Shown one piece after another: positions 52,069 to 63,639 of a stretch of 64,000 nucleotides of DNA (the stretch's first letter is position 1; the number at the start of each line of letters is the position of its first letter). The notes beneath the pieces are model-generated. The model was not told where the DNA came from. It worked only from the letters and a program-made list of their open reading frames with translations, and made no database searches. The stretch is taken from positions 5,676,001 to 5,740,000 of the forward strand of contig JBAMJR010000053.1 of the NCBI GenBank assembly GCA_038501785.1, in the 5' to 3' direction. Source of the stretch: Myoxocephalus aenaeus (taxonomy: Eukaryota; Chordata; Actinopteri; Perciformes; Cottidae). The position numbers were made by a program, and so were the translations under genes.

Positions 52069-53663
52069 TTAGTCGCTTAGCTCCTCCTCGTCACTGAAGT
52101 ATGCACTCTTTTTGATCCTTGGTTTCTTAGAGTCTGAGGACGTTGAAGCGTGAGCACCTTCCTCTTGAGACAAACGTGTTTTCTTTCTCTGCGTGTCCTC
52201 TTCCTCAATGCGGGCTTGCTGGGGGGATACAAAAGACAGAAGAAAGATGACATCATAGTATAGTATAGTATGTCATAAAATATCAAAGTATAGTGTGCTA
52301 TAAAAATGCTATAGTATGCTCTAAGAAAATCATAAAATGTTCATAATATAGCATGTTATTTGGGGGAGTGAGTATGTTGCATTTTTCATAAGATATGATA
52401 TGATAAGATAAGATATTCCTTTATTAGTGGGGAAATTGTAGGATAAAGGTGTCTATTTGTGATTTCTATATCTACACACTTACCTGAAAAGCTATAGCTT
52501 GACTCAGACTATCTAAGGTTGGGTCCTCTCCCTCTTCTTCACTTTCTTCTTCTTCTTCACTATAAAAATGGAAAAGATATCGGAATTAAAGGAATTATGA
52601 AAACGGCACAATCGCATATGGAACATCTCACAATATCAGCTATTTAAGGCTTACACATGTTCAGGTTGTTCATCCTTTTTCTTTTTTTTCTTTTCCTTCT
52701 TCTTCGGCGGTTCCCTCTCTCCCAGAATGTTTTTGGGGCATGCGTAGCTCAGATGACCTGTATCCTGTCATGTTTCATTTAAAAACACACAAAATCAGAT
52801 AACTCTCTCTGGGATCATTTTTCTTGCAAAAAATATTTTACTTGCAACTGTTATTCAGTAACAACTTAATGATCTCACAGGATAAAATATTGAAGATGCA
52901 CTGACCCCACATTCGTAACATTTAGTCTTGTCTGTGTAGTTCCGTCTTTTTATAAACTCAGTTGCTCGGCCATTGTCGACGGCAATGCTCGCTTTCACTG
53001 TTCTGCCAAACAACTGGGAGACAAACTGCCAAGTGAATATCAAACATAACACAAGCGGCTTGTGCTCAGTGGCGTAAAGTATGTGAATACTCGTGGTCTT
53101 AATGTGACAGACTCACCTGTTTATTGTTCACTGCTCTTGCACAGTTATGAGCCGATTCTCTGTCCAGGAAGAGAACAAACGCTACCCCTTTACTCTGGCG
53201 AGTATCTTTATCCTTAACAATTGTAACCCTGCAAGAAGTGTGACAGTTATTAATACCTATTTTAAAACATGTATAACTATTACAAGTCTTCAGAGCCTTA
53301 AACAGAATGTTGTGGATTATTCTTTCACTACTTTGGTTGGCTTACACATTGCTGTAAGATATAAATAATATCTCATAAACTATGAGAAAGACATAACTTA
53401 CTTTACAACTTTTCCATATTTGGTGAATAGCTGAAATGAGACGAAGTTATCTGTTTCAGTAAGGACGTTGCCTGGATTCACAGACCACAGTGGAATTTGA
53501 CTCTCACGTGTGTTTTTGCGCAATAAAAGCATTATTAACATGTCATAACACTGACCAGAACATCGATGAAGGAACTAACCTTGTGCAAGTCATTGTTGGT
53601 AAGAGAGAATGGCAGGTTGGACACGTACACAGTGCTTTTGCTCGGTGCCAAACCCCCGCTCAT
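52069..53663 (-). CDS. zcrb1: Zinc finger CCHC-type and RNA-binding motif protein 1 (222 aa)
   Basis: Coding exons on the minus strand: 53663-53580, 53430-53402, 53228-53117, 53013-52906, 52764-52655, 52559-52484 and 52218-52069; 669 nt, 222 residues against 217 in human. ZCRB1 (U11/U12-31K) is a component of the U11/U12 di-snRNP of the minor spliceosome (family knowledge; nuclear). The start is MSGGLAPSKSTVYVSNLPFS. The RRM spans about residues 10-88, with RNP2 VYVSNL (12-17) and RNP1 KGVAFVLF (51-58). The zinc knuckle has ligands C107, C110, H115 and C120 in CYECG joined to DTGHLSYAC. Then come a lysine-rich stretch, a glutamate-rich stretch, LDSLSQAIAFQ and the end KKSAYFSDEEELSD. Exon 2 is only 29 nt. 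For exon 5 I chose the donor that yields GTAAGC, because the one two bases earlier would read TGA at the start of exon 6. Confidence 0.96.
52385..52445 (+). repeat. Fish repeat core in zcrb1 intron 6
   Basis: TATGATAAGATAAGATATTCC then TTTATTAGTGGGGAAATTGTAGGAT is a shortened form of the common teleost motif AAGATATTCCTTTATTAGTCCC...GGGGAAATTTGCAGGAT. Only the core is present. Confidence 0.6.
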
Positions 53664-53930
53664 ACTGGACGCATACGACACACTGTAAGACAAAAAAAGC
53701 CAAATGATCATACAAATAGGTTAATGCACAACGAGCTACTTTGCTAGTTTGGCCAAGTCCACCATTTATGTCGCGTTACACATTGTTTACGCAGCTGCAA
53801 GCAGCAGCACAACCAAATTACTTACCAACACAGCCTCCGCCGTTTGAATACACCTTAATGTGTTTAAAATAGTAGATTTGTGTGCATTCGTGTGAATTTA
53901 ACGTTTAGCAAAAAGAAACAAACGCCATGT
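53664..53930 (-). other. zcrb1 5' untranslated exons
   Basis: The start-codon exon extends to 53,682, where a pyrimidine run and TTACAG form an acceptor. A GTAAGT donor at 53,825-53,820 ends a non-coding first exon (53,826 to an unknown start near 53.9 kb), so the leader contains a 143-bp intron. The leader has an upstream ATG eleven bases before the start (ATGCGTCCAGTATGA) whose tiny frame ends on the TGA overlapping the true ATG. Confidence 0.65.
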
Positions 53931-54023
53931 CCGTACGTCGCATCTTTATGACGCGTGCTCGTTCTCGTCCAATAGAGCAGAAGCTCTCCATGTAGCTACC
54001 GGGGAAGGCTAGGCTAGTGGAAG
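53931..54023. promoter_or_regulatory. Probable bidirectional promoter of zcrb1 and pphln1
   Basis: The genes diverge here. The stretch contains a CCAAT box (53,969-53,973) and a CRE-like ATGACGCG word (about 53,949), with no TATA box at a sensible distance. A first pphln1 exon could end at the donor GGAAG|GTGAGA (54,023) or at AGAAG|GTAACG (54,402); both are good donors. Confidence 0.5.
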
Positions 54024-54596
54024 GTGAGATTGTTTTATCAATTTGCGTGTAATAAAGGCCCTTTTCATGCGAGTTATTCAACACGTATTGATCTCGGAGG
54101 TGCGACAGCGTGCTGCATATAGTTGTTTGTGGTGTTGTATGTTGGCATAGATTAGTTAACGTGCTCTTAGATGAGATAAAACGTGCGGATGTTTCCAGCA
54201 TACATGGAGGCTAGCTAATTAGCGACGCTAGCTGTCCGTCCTACGTGGAGCTACAGTAGTTAGTAGTTGATTCACCATCAGAGAACATATTGCGGTGTTA
54301 CTTGTAACTCATCGGCCGGGTGTTATCAAGCTAGTGTTGTGTTTAGTGTGGTGTTGTTGGTCAAACGTGCATCCACTCATCCGTCGGGCTGTTCTGCAGA
54401 AGGTAACGTCAGCCAGCTGCTGGATCTCATCTCCTGGTCGAGCAGTCCTCCCTGTTGGATCTTAGTTTTCGGAATAACTGATAAAAGAGTATAGGCTTGA
54501 TTATGAAGATTACCCCCTAAACTGTTGCATGAAATCGTATTCCATATGTATAGCCTTGACATTGTCTAATATTTTTTGTAAACAATCTTTTTACAG

Positions 54597-57146
54597 ATTT
54601 TCTTGAAGATTGTATTTTCTCTATCACCCTGATTCACAATCCAAAAGTAAGTTGGTGATTAACCTTTGCCTTCACAGTGCATTCATTTAACACTGTTTTG
54701 TTTTACACTAGGAAGACAACACAATAAATAACACTACTACCTAAAGAGTTCTAACAACAATAATTGCACATGCAATAATTTAGACAATATTCAGAGCATT
54801 TCTATAGTGTTCAACTTTGCAGTGTACACCTGACTGAGGCCAAAACCAAAATGCTTTAAGGAAACTTCTGTCCAGTCCCTTGTTTGTCATCAGAGTAGAT
54901 ATATAATTCTATGTTCTTGTATATCTAGTAATAACTAGACTATATGCTGTCTGAAGAAGTTAACATGAACAAACACAATGTCATTGAATACAGAAACTAG
55001 TTTGTATTATTTACTTTGTGGTACGTGTGGTAACACAACATAAATAACACAAACTAGTTTCTGCACGGTTGCATGTACAAACATTCAGCATATCTCATTG
55101 TCTGCCTTTTGCAGTGACGTACAGGAGAGACAGGAGTATACGAGAGGTGTATGACGATCGCTTTTTGGCAGAGAGACCGGTGAGTGTGAACATAGTGACG
55201 GCACATAAATACACGAATAGGTAGACTTGTTTGTCTTTCAAGCAGCCTGTATACATTATTTGGTGAAGGAGGGCTAAAATATGGCTAACCACTACAATAC
55301 TTCTTTCAATTGCATATTGCTATGATAACGGTTATGAATAAATGTCATCTTTCCTGATGTGGTCAGACAACACGTCATACAAACTAGTTCTCATCAAGTA
55401 TACCATGGCTTTCCACAGAAACATCTTTTTTGAGATTTATTTCCCTATAAATTGAAGAAGTCCTAAGGTGGGCTGGGAGTACGTTTAGCTGACCGACACC
55501 TTTTAAGTAAAAATGTACACAATAAAAAAAGATTTCCCCCAACAACAATTTTGGAAAAGGTTTATATGGAAAAGTTAAATCTTTAAATGTACCCATCCTG
55601 TCAGGGTCCTTACCCACGGCCAGCTGGGCCCGCGGAGAGAAGAGGCCCATTTGGTAGGCCGGAGGACGACTATGGCCGTGGCGGGTACGAATACGAAGGA
55701 GGTCCACGTTTTTTTCCAAATGGAGGAGGCCCACGAAATTATCATGAAGATCAGAGGGGTTACCATGGGGACAACGTTCATTTCTCTGCTGAACGCAGAC
55801 CTGTTCCACCTGCAAGGAGGGTGAGAACATAAATGTCATAAAATTAACATTGTTGTGAGGAACTTCCAAAGACTCTCTTTCCTCTGAAGGAAAGTTGCTT
55901 GTTTCAAGTTTATTTTATTTATAGAGCACATTTAAAAACAACATAAGTTGACCAAAGTGGTAAAAAAATACAATCAAATATATAAGAATGAATGAAATGT
56001 ATTGCAAACATAAGTGGCAAAAACATAAATACAACCAGAACACGACAGGAGGGCAAAACAAGCTGAGTTCACAGGAAAAACAAGAATGAGATGAAATAAA
56101 TAGTTACAAACAAGATGTTGAATCACAGCCAAATTCTCGGGAATGTTAACAGCTGCCCCTTTACAAAGTAATTGTTGAGCTACATTGATAAACAAACTCG
56201 CCACACAGACGGAAGTATTTTTTTGGGCACATTGTGCTCCCCGTTTTCTTTAATTAATAACACTATTAATACTACTACATGCATCAGACTTACTAACTGT
56301 ACATACATTTACACCAAACAGTCTCAAACATGCTGCAGACATATTACAACTGCCTATCATGTTAATATTGTTGGTTTGATATCTACTCTCATAATTGGCC
56401 AGCTGAGGGCGCTATGGTTGAAGGTTCAAGTTTAAATATTTTCAGGCCTTTCCTTTTTGCAATAGTTTTTTTGTTACTCTTTATAGCTGATTAACTAACA
56501 TAGTGACATTTCCTTGACATGTTCTAAAATTCACAACAAATTATATATTGGCATCCATATTGATCAGTTTGATGGTCATGAATCCATGAGATACTATTAC
56601 ATTTTTCAGGGGCAAGTTTAGTTTTTTATGGAAGTTACACAAACATTTTCAAAACTTGCATTGTTGTTCAGAGTCTCAGACTAAGTTCCGTAATGTCTTT
56701 ATTTGAGGACATAATCAAATCTTTTGATTTCCATTTTCTTTATTGTGTAGGAGGACTACCCTTACAGAGGGCCCAGGGAGGACCCGCACGCAGGACGGCC
56801 TTTGGAGTTTGGGTAAACTGCAGCTAAATATCACACCGATCTACCAAACCATGTTTCAAATGTAAAACCACTCATTAGAATTGGGGGTTATCACTGTGGA
56901 TAGCTGGGGACTGTTTCTACGCACTCGTGTAGTCCTCTGTGTTTTACTTCTTTTAATTAGGCTAAGAAGGGGTGCGCTGCAGGAGCAGGCATCTATTTTA
57001 AGTATGCGTTTTAAATCAGCAATTATAAATCGAGGTCTGCCCCGACCCATATTGGCATGTCGCACCCTATTCACAATCCTGCCGGTCTAGGTGCTCACCT
57101 TGCTCCACACTTTCATTGCAGCCCACCTCTGCTTACCTTTTGTAGC

Positions 57147-57241
<95 letters not shown>

Positions 57242-60200
57242 AGTGTCACAGTTTGTTAATAGTCAAAGCCATAACCAACTGACCACAGATGACATCATCA
57301 AATGCATTCAGCAATTTACCTGCTTGTAATGTTAGTCATCTTAGAATTGCAGCTTAATACTATATAAAATAGTGTTGGCTAGGTATATAAATACATAAAT
57401 GTCAATAATATTAAGGGCCATTTGTGAATGAAAGGTGTTACCAAAGTGAGGAAAAAACATTCTGGAAAAATAAACATTCAACTATTGATTTGCTTTTGAA
57501 AAATAGCATCCTTTAATATATAATCATCCTTCTTGGTTATTGAGAACATTGATTAGGTTTTCACATCGCACCTGTGCCGTTTGACGGTGCCAAAAGTAAA
57601 TATATATATTTGAGTTAATATGGGACAACAAAGAGGTGAAATAAGATATAACAACCTACCACGATACTAGATACTCTGCAGCCTTTTCATGTCGTCCAGT
57701 GTCGAGTCGACACGTTCAATTATTCCATCTGACATCCCCTCAGTAGTATCAACACTGAAAGTTGGTCGGAGGCCAATCTTAATCTTGCACTGTTGTATAC
57801 AGTTGCAGAACAGGACAGAAAGTCACACGAGATTTGCCACTTAGCAGGCAGACAGGGTAATGAAGGCCTTCATTCCAAACAAACATTTAGACTTGTGAAA
57901 GGCCACCGAGGTCAGTTCCGGTCTGTTGATTGGTGGGTTTGGTGTGGGTCAAGGTCAGAGGTCGCTTGAGAATGAGACGTGGTGGCGAGGTAAGAAAAAG
58001 GGTGCCGGAGTTACAAGTCATACAGGGAGTGGTAAAAGGTCTGTTTTGCTCAATGCATGGACATGTTTGTTTTTCTATTCAAGAATGTTTTGTTATTGTG
58101 AAGCACAAACTAAATGCTCCGCTCAGTTGATTATTATATTACCTTGTGACCACCAACACACACATTGATATAGCAAATAATTTAAAACCTGTAGCTTCAC
58201 ATTCATATTTAGACCCTCTAGAAGAGCTGTTTCTCTGTTAGCAATCACAACATGTGTCACCTTTTCTTTTTTAAATCTTTCTTTCTTGTTTGTTCTCATG
58301 CATTAGTATTAATGATATTTTAGATCTAAGCCAGACGGGCGTTCAACCCGGATAAATGTTTGAAGTCAGGTGAGGATCCTGACAGAGAACTGAAGTGACT
58401 GAAGTGGTTTAGTCTACATTTTTAGATAGCGTCTGGCTATTGGATGAGTTCCACCGCCTATGTGGTAATGTATTATGTGTAAAGTCATATCCATACTTGG
58501 CTAGTGTGAGGCGCTTGCCTCTCAATATTACTTTTTTTTGCTAAAGGAAGAAGGCTAATAGATTGTCACCAGGGATAAGGGTCCACATCCCAGGGAGGCA
58601 ACCTATACCCTGAATACATTATCCTGACAGCAGTATTGGTTGCCATGCTTACAGTATGTATCCGCAACTGACCACAACATTTGTGTGTATTTATTCCCTT
58701 TAGCGCCCGTGCGCCGCCGCCTCCGCCGCCGCCTCCTCACAACGTGCGAAACCAGGGCGTCTACCCAGCGGCCCGATCACTCCCAGAGAGCGGGGAAGAC
58801 ACACTAGTGCAAGCCATCCTCAACCTGGACAGAGGGTACTAATGGATGCATGCTTAATCACTATGTAGGACATTGATGTGCAATCATTGTCCAATTGTAT
58901 ACAGCTTAGTCATTGCAGCCTTTAATGCTGCAGTCAGAGAGGAAGCGTATAATTAGTGAAAACGCATAGTCCCCAATGCTAGATGGCAGTGTTGTGCCGT
59001 GTTGGCAAAAAGTACTTGGGTTGACTGCAACATCTGGTCCGTGTCTCTTTTTGTCAGATGGGGAAGACGGGCTATTTTGTCCTTCGCCAAAACACTTGAA
59101 GATGTTTGTCAATCATACGTTCCCTCTGCTTTTCCAGGGAGGACAGAGACCCCTTCAGGAGAAAGGCGGCCCCGTTCCCTCCACTCAGAGAGCGCTCTCC
59201 TGTGCGCCGCGAGGTGGTCCGTTCCCCCAACAGTCGCTCCGGCTCCAGCGTCAGCAGCAGAAGCTACTCGCCAGACAGAGCCAAGAGCCTGCCGTTTCCC
59301 TCGCAGCAGGACAAGAGTATGTAGAATCAATACTGACAATACTAGGAAGATGAAGCCAAACATTCATAGTCACTGCCTGCTGTTGCAACTTCAGCCATGA
59401 TTCATTTATTGATCGAGGCCATTTGAAAAAGATGATTTAGCTCCTTACAGATCAGGTGTTCAGTTCTGGGCAGTCACCCCCCACGAAAAAAAAAAGTACA
59501 TTCATTGTCAAGACCTCTTTTTTTATTTCACTGTCTTATTCATGACTGATAATCTGGCTGGCTGGCTTTTCAGATGTGGACGGTCCAGAGGGGGTTTCTG
59601 AGCCCCTCTGGGGGGCGCTCTTTCCTCAACAGAGTGGACATGAAACTTTGGGTCTGTACATTGAGCCATGCGAACAAGCTTGGACCTGGGTGACCGTAAG
59701 CAGATGTGTTGTTCCTCAGACATCTCCTTGCATCCTTGTCATGTCAGAGACATGTTAGAAGGAAATGTTGTGGCTTCATTTACCCGAAAGATGTCTGCCC
59801 CTCTTAAGTCATGAGAAGGCTGCAAGGATGGATTACAGAATGATTTGATTTTAAATCAAGTTTAAACCTACAGAATATAATAAAGTATAATATAACCCAT
59901 CAGAATAATTGGTCATAAGAATTCGGACCACAATAAACATAGATGTCCTATTTGACACTGACATTATTTCACTCAGGTCTGAAGTAAGTTGCATCATGAA
60001 TTCTTAAGTTTCTTTCTTAGTAACCTGTAGTGGCTTTGCTGTAGTGGATTCCTTCCTTCCTAAACCATTTCTTCTGTCTGTTGTGGAGGTAGCTAGGCAC
60101 TTTCCATGGGTCCTACACTGATCTGTAAATGTACGCCATTTCAATTTCTAGGTTTCGAGATGAAGTTTTAAAAGTAATTATCCAGACCAACTGAGCATTA

Positions 60201-61795
60201 TAACATTATATTATTATTCCTTCAGTTATGAGTCATAAGGCACCCCACTGTCTGCTCTAGAAATAACACAGTCGATAAGGATAGTGTGAAGGAACAGTAG
60301 ACTTTACAGTCCATGTCAAAGCTGTATTTATATGCAAGTATAAAGTACTTATGTGCAGGCGTTGGGACATGCAGCGGCAATGCTAATTAAAACAGCATCT
60401 TTTAGTGCCTTTGCATCTCAGGTTTATTTTTCATTTCAATTATTTATGTGACTGACATTGGACATTTACTGTGCCAAGTTTTCGTAACTAATTTCCCAGC
60501 ATGTCGGCAATACAGCTTTGATTAACTGGAATGTGAAATGCATGACCGCTAGTGTAACCTTTTGTTTTCTGCATGTTGTTTTATACATCTCAACCTCCTC
60601 AGTAGCACAGTGTTGTTTAGGTCTGCTACCATCTTCAGGGCTAGCCTTCTCTCCTTTTTTTTAAATGTTCATTTGATTGATGCTTTTTACTCATGAAATT
60701 AGTTCAGTGGGCCTTTAAAATTACAAGTGGTCGTCCTGTGACCAAATAGTGTTGCTGCTTATGTTCAAAATGTTTGATCCTCTTGAAAGAAGAAGATAAC
60801 ATTGATTGTGTTTCATTAGGGCACTGAGTGTTCTTGCTAGATTGCTATAAGATAAGAAGGCCTAGTTATAATGGACACAGCCAGTGACCTTACATTTTGG
60901 TCTTCCTATGAAGAAACCTATTCTCGGAGCAAGATGTCTTGTAAGTACAGTTCTGTATAGTTGTGGGCGGGATTGGTTTTACCATTACATTTAAGCACTA
61001 CTCATGGTAAAGTCTCTGTGCCATTTCTTTCAATTGCTATGTTTTTCAATGCAAATCAAGGAGGGTGAGATGAAATTACATGCAGCGGGTTTGTTTCAGA
61101 AATATACAAAGGTTACACTCGTTAAACTTAACCTATTCCCAGGCTGGGTAACCTGAGAGACGCAGAGTGGTTGGTAATGTGTCCAGCAGCCAGCCTTCCT
61201 CCCCGCTCTGTCTGCCACTTTGTCAGGCCTCATAAAGATGCCACCAGGTCGTGTGTGGACGAAGAGGGAAGGGGTATAGGATGTCTGATGGATATTCCTG
61301 AAGCCAAAGCGTCCACTTCGGGGTGTTTTTGTTTCATAGCGGGTTGCTCAGAGTTGGTGGTTGTTAATCGACTTGATTGGTCAGCTACAAAGCCTCGGAT
61401 GGACTGCAAGAGAAAAGTTGGTAGAAGAACAATTGAGTTGAGAGGAGGTTGTGTCCGGTCGATTTGGAGTTTGGAGCGCAATTGCGAACCATCTGTCTTG
61501 ATTTTTCCAGATGTTCTACCTCGGTACCCGTCCGGATCCGGGATCCAAACATCAACACCTTTACAGAGCCTCGATCACCATAAACACATACTCACCTACT
61601 TTCGAGACCTACTAATTGTCCTTTTTCCACTGAATTGTGTGCTCCTTCCTCTCGTTCATCATTTTCTCATTCCAAATCTTTTCTCATGTTATTTTGCACC
61701 TCACTCAAGTCTCACTTTTTTTTCTTCCTATCTCTCCAGACAAAATTCCCGGCCTGTCAAGAGAAGGCTCCCCACACAGCGCAACCTCAAACAAG
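54597..61795 (+). CDS. pphln1: Periphilin 1, 5' part (237 codons in window, continues beyond)
   Basis: Exons: 54597-54646 (untranslated except its last base), 55115-55179, 55605-55820, 56751-56812, 58704-58835, 59138-59316 and 61740-61795; the coding part starts at 54,646 and the gene leaves the window. Periphilin is a subunit of the HUSH complex (with TASOR and MPP8), which silences retroelements and intronless DNA through H3K9me3 (family knowledge; nuclear). The start codon is split: A from the 54.6-kb exon plus TG at 55,115, giving MTYRRDRSIREVYDDRF as in human MAYRRDE. An in-frame TGA precedes it. The body is disordered and rich in Arg, Gly, Tyr and Pro, with eight consecutive prolines in exon 58704-58835. 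The best family match is RSGSSVSSRSYSPDRAKS (human RSGSSVSSRSYSPERSKS). The last exon gives GLSREGSPHSATSNK. The C-terminal TASOR-binding helices are not in the window. The donor after 58,835 (GTACTA) is weak. Confidence 0.93.
55895..55985 (+). repeat. Fish repeat tail in pphln1 intron
   Basis: TTTATTTTATTTATAGAGCAC then ATTTAAAAACAACATAAGTTGACCAAAGTG matches a common teleost repeat tail (TTTATATAGCACATTTAAAAACAACAGAAGTTGACCAAAGTGCT). Class unresolved. Confidence 0.5.
56813..58703 (+). other. pphln1 intron with a long TG tract
   Basis: A 1.9-kb intron. Apart from the TG microsatellite at 57,148-57,240 it holds nothing I recognise. Confidence 0.65.
57148..57240 (+). repeat. (TG)n microsatellite in pphln1 intron
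   Basis: About 46 uninterrupted TG units, in the transcript read as UG and thus a potential TDP-43 or CELF site, 0.3 kb after an exon donor. Confidence 0.98.
59317..61739 (+). other. pphln1 intron with candidate extra exon
   Basis: A 2.4-kb intron. It contains the splice-bounded open segment 59,574-59,695 (listed separately) and, near its end, a 224-codon open frame (61,171-61,845) of unknown meaning that runs into the next exon in another frame. No recognised repeat. Confidence 0.6.
59574..59695 (+). other. Candidate alternative pphln1 exon
   Basis: A 122-bp segment bounded by GGCTTTTCAG on the left and ACC|GTAAGC on the right. In the frame of the preceding exon it is open over 41 codons, beginning NVDGPEGVSEPLWGAL and ending QAWTWVT. 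I do not recognise the sequence from periphilins of other species. Because 122 is not a multiple of three, including it would shift the frame of exon 61740-61795 to TKFPACQEKAPHT. It may therefore be a cassette exon giving a different isoform, a decay-inducing exon, or chance. Confidence 0.35.
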
Positions 61796-63600
61796 GTACC
61801 AAACTGCAATGCTGGAGGTTGTTTCAGTGCTTAGATTTGACTTAAAGTTGACATGAAGGAACAAGAACACAACACAAGCCTTTGCTTCTTTCTCTTATAT
61901 TTGAAATGCAGGAATTCAGTCCCAAAATCACTGTTCTATTTTATTATGTACATCGTGGGCTCCGCCTTTGTCACTGTACAGCAGGATGCATCTGGAACTT
62001 CTTAAATTCCATCCTTCTAATAAGTGTTTAGTCCCATTGAAGTATGTTAATGGCTTTTAAAGTGGCCCTCACGCAGAGCATAAAAGCCATCAGGCCTGCT
62101 TTGTTTACCTGTGCTGTAAGCAGACTTCAATCACAAGAACTCGTAGCGATGGAGGGAAAAGGGCTCAAGTGTCGACGAAAGTATGAGCCGTGCTTCCTTT
62201 TAAAGTGCTCTTTTAAAAAACACACAAAAAAACCTTTTACTGTTTTGAGTAAGTATTGAATGTAGATCCCGCCAGCCTGTTTTGCAAATAATAACTTGTT
62301 TTGCTGATATCATCCATCTCCAAATACGTAGAGGAGTGTAAATAGAATCAGATGTGATTAGGCGCAATGCGTCTGGCTACGGCCACCCAGAAGGGAGGAG
62401 GCTAACTCGGTAGCCCAAGTCACAGTTTTATCATGAGATCTGAGTCCATGACTAGCCTCCCTGTGGAACTCATTGGGGTGTGTTTACACCGTTTACAATG
62501 AACAATCATCTCCTTTTTTCTGTTGAAGGGTATGGCTGACTGTGTTTGGTAGCTGTGGCTGTCTGCTAGATGAAGAAGCTCAGTGGGAATTGATGTATAA
62601 TGCGGGCGTCGCTTCGATGACCTTTCAGCAACCAGTGTATTTTAGGCCGCGTTCAAGTCGTATGGGATGGATGATTTCGATTAGTTAGATGAAATTAAGG
62701 CACGCAGTCTGCCAGCCAGTCTGAATACATTAAACTAGGACTATTTCATTTTACGAAAAAAGCTTTAAAATGTCATGATGGGCAAACATTCACTTTGATC
62801 AAAACAATCTATAAAACTTTAAATGCTGCTTTAATGTGCAATACGGCTTATTATTTATCTCATTAGCAGCCCTCAAATCTTTTTCAGAACACACTGGAGG
62901 TCATTTTAGTGTTGCCATACTTCTTATATTTTCACTGACTCATCCTTTTGAGCGGCATAGTGGGCACTTTGATGTCTTTGTAAATCCATGCACTTGCTTT
63001 ATACTCTGTAAATTACAAGATAGAGAATAGAAACTTAGTCTGTTGTTCACTTTTTCTTTTTTTTTTATGTGCATTTTTGTAAGAACCACCCACCACCACC
63101 CAATCAACTGCTGTGATGAAAGTTGTACTAAGAGCCCCACCCCTCCACACACACTGATGCACACTGCTGCTTTTCGCTGTTTGATCTAACCTGTGGTGCA
63201 TTGTTTCTTTGGGTTCTGGGGGCACAAACCCGTAACCTTGGCCAAGATGAAAGGCCTGTGCCCCCAGTAAAGATTGCACTTAAGGCCCCGGCCACCGCCT
63301 GCTGTGGGGATTCAACAAACATGCACGCAGGCTCCATGGAGCCATCCCAGACAGAGGAGGGGGTCTAAAGAGCACCTCCGGCTGTGGCTCCGAGCCATGG
63401 TGGAGTAGTGGGAGGAGAGCATAACCTGTAACTGAAAAGGTCGCCAGAAGGTTTCATCCCTACACGGGGCATCGAGTCCCTGTCATTACAGTATTTTACC
63501 AACCAGGATAGTTACATACCAGGATAGTTGCTGAGATTTGGCGATACGAACAGGGCAAAGGACCACGAGCACTTTTCCTATCAGCGCCATCATAACCGTA
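61796..63600 (+). other. pphln1 intron, right end of window
   Basis: No further periphilin exon (the TEKELAEAA...KWAAEKLEK helix would be next in human) was found on the plus strand. No recognised repeat until about 63,640. Confidence 0.55.
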
Positions 63601-63639
63601 ACATTCATTGTTCAAAGTGAAATGTCTCGACGACTGTCT

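Noticed and set aside
52655..52657. Alternative zcrb1 exon 5 donor two bases upstream
   Set aside because: It would place TGA at the first codon of exon 6; the GTAAGC donor keeps the frame and the conserved acidic and DSLSQAIAFQ segments.
55384..55869. 161-codon minus-strand open frame
   Set aside because: Antisense of the pphln1 exon 55,605-55,820, which has splice sites and fits the phase of its neighbours.
58976..59400. 125- and 133-codon frames overlapping a pphln1 exon
   Set aside because: They read the exon 59,138-59,316 in the two wrong frames; the third gives the periphilin sequence RSGSSVSSRSYSP.
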